DNA from: Actinokineospora diospyrosa
Lineage (GTDB): Bacteria > Actinomycetota > Actinomycetes > Mycobacteriales > Pseudonocardiaceae
DNA: 64,000 bases
Assembly (NCBI RefSeq): GCF_024171925.1
Contig: NZ_JAMTCO010000009.1
Coordinates: forward strand, 400,705 to 464,704
Reading direction: 5' to 3'
Below, piece after piece: positions 61,901 to 64,000 of the stretch. The notes below the pieces were generated by a model that was given only the letters and a program-made list of their open reading frames with translations, was not told the origin of the DNA and did not search any database. The position numbers and the translations under genes are program-made. How positions within the stretch are numbered: position 1 is the first letter of the stretch; every line of letters starts with the position of its first letter.

Positions 61901-62246
61901 CGCGGTGGGGGAGTTCCCGTTGGACCGCAACGGGAAGGTCGATCTCCGCGCGTTGGCCGAACTCGCGGTCCCGACCGTCGCGACCGCACCGGTCACCGCG
62001 GGCCCGGTGCCGGACCTGGAGGAGTTGATCTGCGGCGCGTGGGTCGAGGTGCTCGGCACCGAGGACTTCGACCTCGAGGAGGCGTTCTTCGACGTCGGCG
62101 GTGACTCGCTGACCCTCGCGCTGGTCCGGCGGCGGTTGCAGGAACAGCTCGGTGGGCGGCGGATCTCGCTGACCGACCTCTACCGGTTCCCCACGGTGCG
62201 GACCTTGGCGACGCACCTGCGAACAGTGATGACGGGGGTGGCCTGA
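58905..62246 (+). CDS. Nonribosomal peptide synthetase T-C-A-T
   Basis: 1113 residues from ATG 58905. An N-terminal carrier domain (ARWESFTALGGTSLQAIEL; Ser42) is followed by condensation (about 85-510, VLVHHALIDGWGVG with intact HHxxxDG), adenylation (about 545-985; AYISFTSGTTGVPKGVVVPHG, LAFDASTLELL, NGYGPTENTTFT, YRTGDLVRW, DRNGKVDLR) and a second carrier (FFDVGGDSLTLAL; Ser1068). The code starts with Asp-Ala; the substrate is not assigned. The initial T domain, together with the free carrier upstream, gives two carriers in a row before this C domain. Stop and the next start overlap (TGATG). Confidence 0.92.
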   Translation: MTTPHEGFTDWTALAAEVLGVPAAEVEERARWESFTALGGTSLQAIELTARGQRSLGEDVDVARLLSAVPLAQALSGAREFTPTVPDPVEGLAHRELLPGQKAMLAAHLAGRDQPYHLMFTVRPPIALTVQRTRIVLQALTARHESLRTMFTEDGPAVRRIVLPVTHTPRLLLQSLPAGSDPVEAVHGLYGTRGPELLRPFEQPPVVFVHTRVGGEGGDVLVTVLVHHALIDGWGVGVLWRDFARLCAGEALGEGPSPEWIAARLASREASGDLESALAQVVERLEQAPLVAELPTDARRVDEADGHGARLVFQPAPAVVEGVNRLARECQATVTSVLLSAWALAVARRLGVADLVLGVPAAGRPEAGMADLVGLCTRIVPVRCRIDEGRTAGEFVRATAGAVADAVAYADLPFARVVAALADTVDATRNPVAQIGFAAHHELVPDEFDSGGTWRVHEGHCHGSVFDALLFVQSWSARPRLAIEYATSAQTAADIGELVESFQAVVEELATRPGARLADLGGLSAGQRALVAELGVGASFEPGRDDLWSRFEAQVARRPDAVAVVDGALTLTYRELKAHALAQADLLRECGVRAGDRVILEVPRSAAEAVAVMGILSARATYVAVDSSAPPGWRQQIVAAVSPAARIGGDATFAGIAQCSLADLGQVRGDLSDERPDLEPAAAYISFTSGTTGVPKGVVVPHGAVLRLADDREMFADPEGARVLRLSPLAFDASTLELLVPLVNGMAVAVYPPGEPTPNGLAEFLRSASVSHAWLTSGLFHIVADHQPAAFSGLRQVFTGGGVVSAVHVRRVLDRCPGLRVTNGYGPTENTTFTAVFHVDGPDEVLDPLPIGRPVRGTGVWVVDEHDRLVPPGAVGELRTTGWGLADEYVGDPARTAAAFTERAGNREYRTGDLVRWGADGALRFLGRADRQVKIAGHRVELVDVERRIKLRPGVLDAVVFLAGERLCAALRADADAVAEVRAAVEPELASYQRPQRWFAVGEFPLDRNGKVDLRALAELAVPTVATAPVTAGPVPDLEELICGAWVEVLGTEDFDLEEAFFDVGGDSLTLALVRRRLQEQLGGRRISLTDLYRFPTVRTLATHLRTVMTGVA

Positions 62247-64000
62247 TGGATCCGGAGATCGCGGTCGTCGGCATGGCGGGGCGGTTCCCGGGTGCGGTCG
62301 ACCTGGACGAGTACTGGTCGACCATCGTCGCGGGCCGGGTGGGCCTCACCAGGATGACCCGCGATGACCTGCTCGCGGCCGGGGTGTCGGGGGACGTGGT
62401 CGACGCGCCGTCGTACGTCCCGGTCCGGGGCGTGCTCACCGACCCGGAGTACTTCGACTCCGAGTTCTTCGGCATCCCACCGCGGGAAGCCGACATCATG
62501 GACCCGCAGCACCGGCTGCTGCTGCAGACCGCCTGGGACGCCCTGGAATCAGGCGGCCTGACCACCAACCAGGCATTCGGTCGAGTCGGCGTGTTCGCGG
62601 GCGCCGGTTATAACTACTACCTGCAGCAACAGGTTCTGGCCCGACCCGACATCGTCAGCGCGCACGGACTGCTCTCCATCGTGCTGGGCAACGAGAAGGA
62701 CCACCTGGCAACCAGGATCGCCTACCGGCTCGGCCTGCACGGCCCGGCCATCACCGTCCAAACGGGATGCTCGACGTCCCTGGTCGCGGTGCACCTGGCG
62801 TGCCAGAGCCTGCGCGCCGGGGACACCGATGTCGCCCTGGCGGGCGGGGTCTACACGGCGTTCCCGCGGCTGTCGGGCTACGTCTACGAACCGAAGGGGA
62901 TCATGTCGCCGGACGGGTCGTGCAGGCCGTTCGACACGACCGCCAACGGGACCGTCCCCGGCAGCGGCGTCGGCGTGGTCGCCCTCAAGCGCCTGGCCGA
63001 CGCCCGCCGCGACGGGGACCTGGTGCACGCGGTGATCTCCGGCTCGGCGATCAACAATGACGGCGCCGGGAAGGTCGGCTACACCGCCCCCGGGGTCGCG
63101 GGCCAGATCGACGTGCTGACCAGGGCCTACGAGTCCGCCGGGGTCGATCCCGGCACGGTCGGCTACCTGGAGGCGCACGGGACCGCGACCGAGGTCGGCG
63201 ACGCCATCGAGTTGGCCGCGCTCGGTGAGGTGTTCACCGGGACGGCGACCTGCTCGCTCGGCTCGGTCAAGGCCAACATCGGGCACGCGTCGGCCGCCGC
63301 CGGGGTCGCGGGGCTGATCAAGGTCGTGCTGGCGTTGCGCGAGCGGCGGATCCCCCCGCTCGCCGGGCTCAAGGAACCTCGCGAGGAGCTGCGCGGCTCC
63401 CCGTTCACAGTGGACGGTGTGGCCCGGGACTGGGTCGCCGGTGCGCAGCCGCGGCGGGCGGCGGTGAGCTCGTTCGGGCTCGGCGGCACCAACGTGCACA
63501 TGGTTGTGTCCGAAGCGGAACCAGTCGAATCCACCACCGCGCCGGGATCGGGCGTGGTTGTCGTGTCCGCGCGCACCGAGGAGGCACTGCGCGCGGCCGC
63601 CGAGCGCCTCGCCGCGCACCTGCGCGGTAAGCCCGAACTCGCGCTCCCGGACGTCGCGTTCACCTCGCAGGAGCACCGCCGCCACTTCACCCACCGCATA
63701 GCGGTCGCGGCCTCGGACGCGGCGGGGGCGGCAGAGGCGCTCGACGTCGCCCGTGGTCACACGGTCCAGCGTCGGCCGAACGTCGTGTTCCTGTTCCCCG
63801 GCCAAGGCGCGGAGGCCCCCGGCATGGCCGAGTGGCCCTACCGGCACTACCCGTCCTTCGCGGCGGACATCGACGAGGGCTGCGCGCACCTGCGCGACCT
63901 CCTCGGCCTCGACCTGCGTGACCTGCTGGTCGGCCGCGACGAGCACGGGCTCATCCACCGCACCGATGTCACGCAACCGGCACTGGTGCTGCACGAGTAC
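62246..64000 (+). CDS. Polyketide synthase KS-AT, truncated by window end
   Basis: 585 residues are visible from ATG 62246 to the window edge. The KS is complete (VQTGCSTSL with Cys175, EAHGTATEVGDAIEL, KANIGHASAAAGV). A canonical AT entry follows after the linker: VVFLFPGQGAEAPGMAEWPYRHYPSF, then THVTQPAL-like TDVTQPALVLHEY near the end. The AT thus starts with the proper GQG motif, in contrast to the degenerate tail of the 56342 protein; its nucleophile Ser lies beyond the window. It may supply extender units for both KS modules. Remaining domains are unknown. The start overlaps the T-C-A-T stop by one base. Confidence 0.9.
   Translation, partial: MDPEIAVVGMAGRFPGAVDLDEYWSTIVAGRVGLTRMTRDDLLAAGVSGDVVDAPSYVPVRGVLTDPEYFDSEFFGIPPREADIMDPQHRLLLQTAWDALESGGLTTNQAFGRVGVFAGAGYNYYLQQQVLARPDIVSAHGLLSIVLGNEKDHLATRIAYRLGLHGPAITVQTGCSTSLVAVHLACQSLRAGDTDVALAGGVYTAFPRLSGYVYEPKGIMSPDGSCRPFDTTANGTVPGSGVGVVALKRLADARRDGDLVHAVISGSAINNDGAGKVGYTAPGVAGQIDVLTRAYESAGVDPGTVGYLEAHGTATEVGDAIELAALGEVFTGTATCSLGSVKANIGHASAAAGVAGLIKVVLALRERRIPPLAGLKEPREELRGSPFTVDGVARDWVAGAQPRRAAVSSFGLGGTNVHMVVSEAEPVESTTAPGSGVVVVSARTEEALRAAAERLAAHLRGKPELALPDVAFTSQEHRRHFTHRIAVAASDAAGAAEALDVARGHTVQRRPNVVFLFPGQGAEAPGMAEWPYRHYPSFAADIDEGCAHLRDLLGLDLRDLLVGRDEHGLIHRTDVTQPALVLHEY

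Overview
The window is high-GC actinobacterial DNA with dense, often 4-bp-overlapping operons and frequent GTG starts. A partial response regulator, an ANTAR/GAF/PAS/SpoIIE phosphatase, PucR, SARP-like STAND, PknB-type kinase and type VII secretion genes, a chemoreceptor and two antibiotic-type clusters together suggest a filamentous actinomycete of the Pseudonocardiaceae, possibly Actinokineospora-like. The genus is an inference from overall character; no rRNA or marker gene is present.

Layout. 0-2.5 kb: signalling operon end (response regulator, phosphatase). 2.5-7.1 kb: semialdehyde dehydrogenase and omega-aminotransferase operon facing a PucR regulator, probably beta-alanine or a related beta-amino acid catabolism. 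7.1-13.5 kb: two unknown coupled genes, an AlkA-type glycosylase, an APC permease, and a divergent TetR gene with two visible operators that is coupled to a DmpA-type aminopeptidase. 13.5-14.2 kb: gene-free stretch with a gnd remnant and an array of small hairpins. 14.2-16.7 kb: type VII-style polymorphic toxin cassette ending in an EndoU RNase and a candidate immunity gene. 16.8-31.6 kb: mixed genes (NACHT ATPase, papain-like protease pair, a broken STAND regulator, F420-type oxidoreductase, Ser/Thr kinase, chemoreceptor, DUF1206, MpaB-type oxygenase, membrane M48 peptidase). 31.8-35.2 kb: secreted metzincin, YdcF/SanA protein and two small unknowns.

35.3-50.3 kb is a complete class I lanthipeptide cluster. 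A 57-residue precursor too short for ordinary gene calling (42254-42427) has a core almost identical to NAI-107 (microbisporicin). It is followed by LanB, LanC, LanD, an ABC exporter pair and a LanV-like protein, in the same order as the mib operon. Divergently lie an ECF sigma factor, a zinc-finger membrane anti-sigma factor, an ABC transporter and a lipoprotein, and farther left a LuxR-type regulator and a second ABC transporter. Two copies of an exact GAACC-N15-GCTAC promoter, one in front of the sigma gene and one in front of the left ABC operon, tie these operons into a sigma regulon. The usual halogenase and P450 are absent from the cluster, and the Trp and Pro they modify in NAI-107 are replaced by Ile and Ala.

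51.0-64.0 kb (running off the right edge) is the start of a hybrid NRPS/PKS cluster: a phosphotransferase-fold protein, an MFS exporter, C-A-T, KS with a dead AT-like tail, a free carrier protein, T-C-A-T and KS-AT. All are co-directional and mostly overlapping by a few bases. The separately encoded carrier and the AT without its catalytic Ser make this assembly line unusual.
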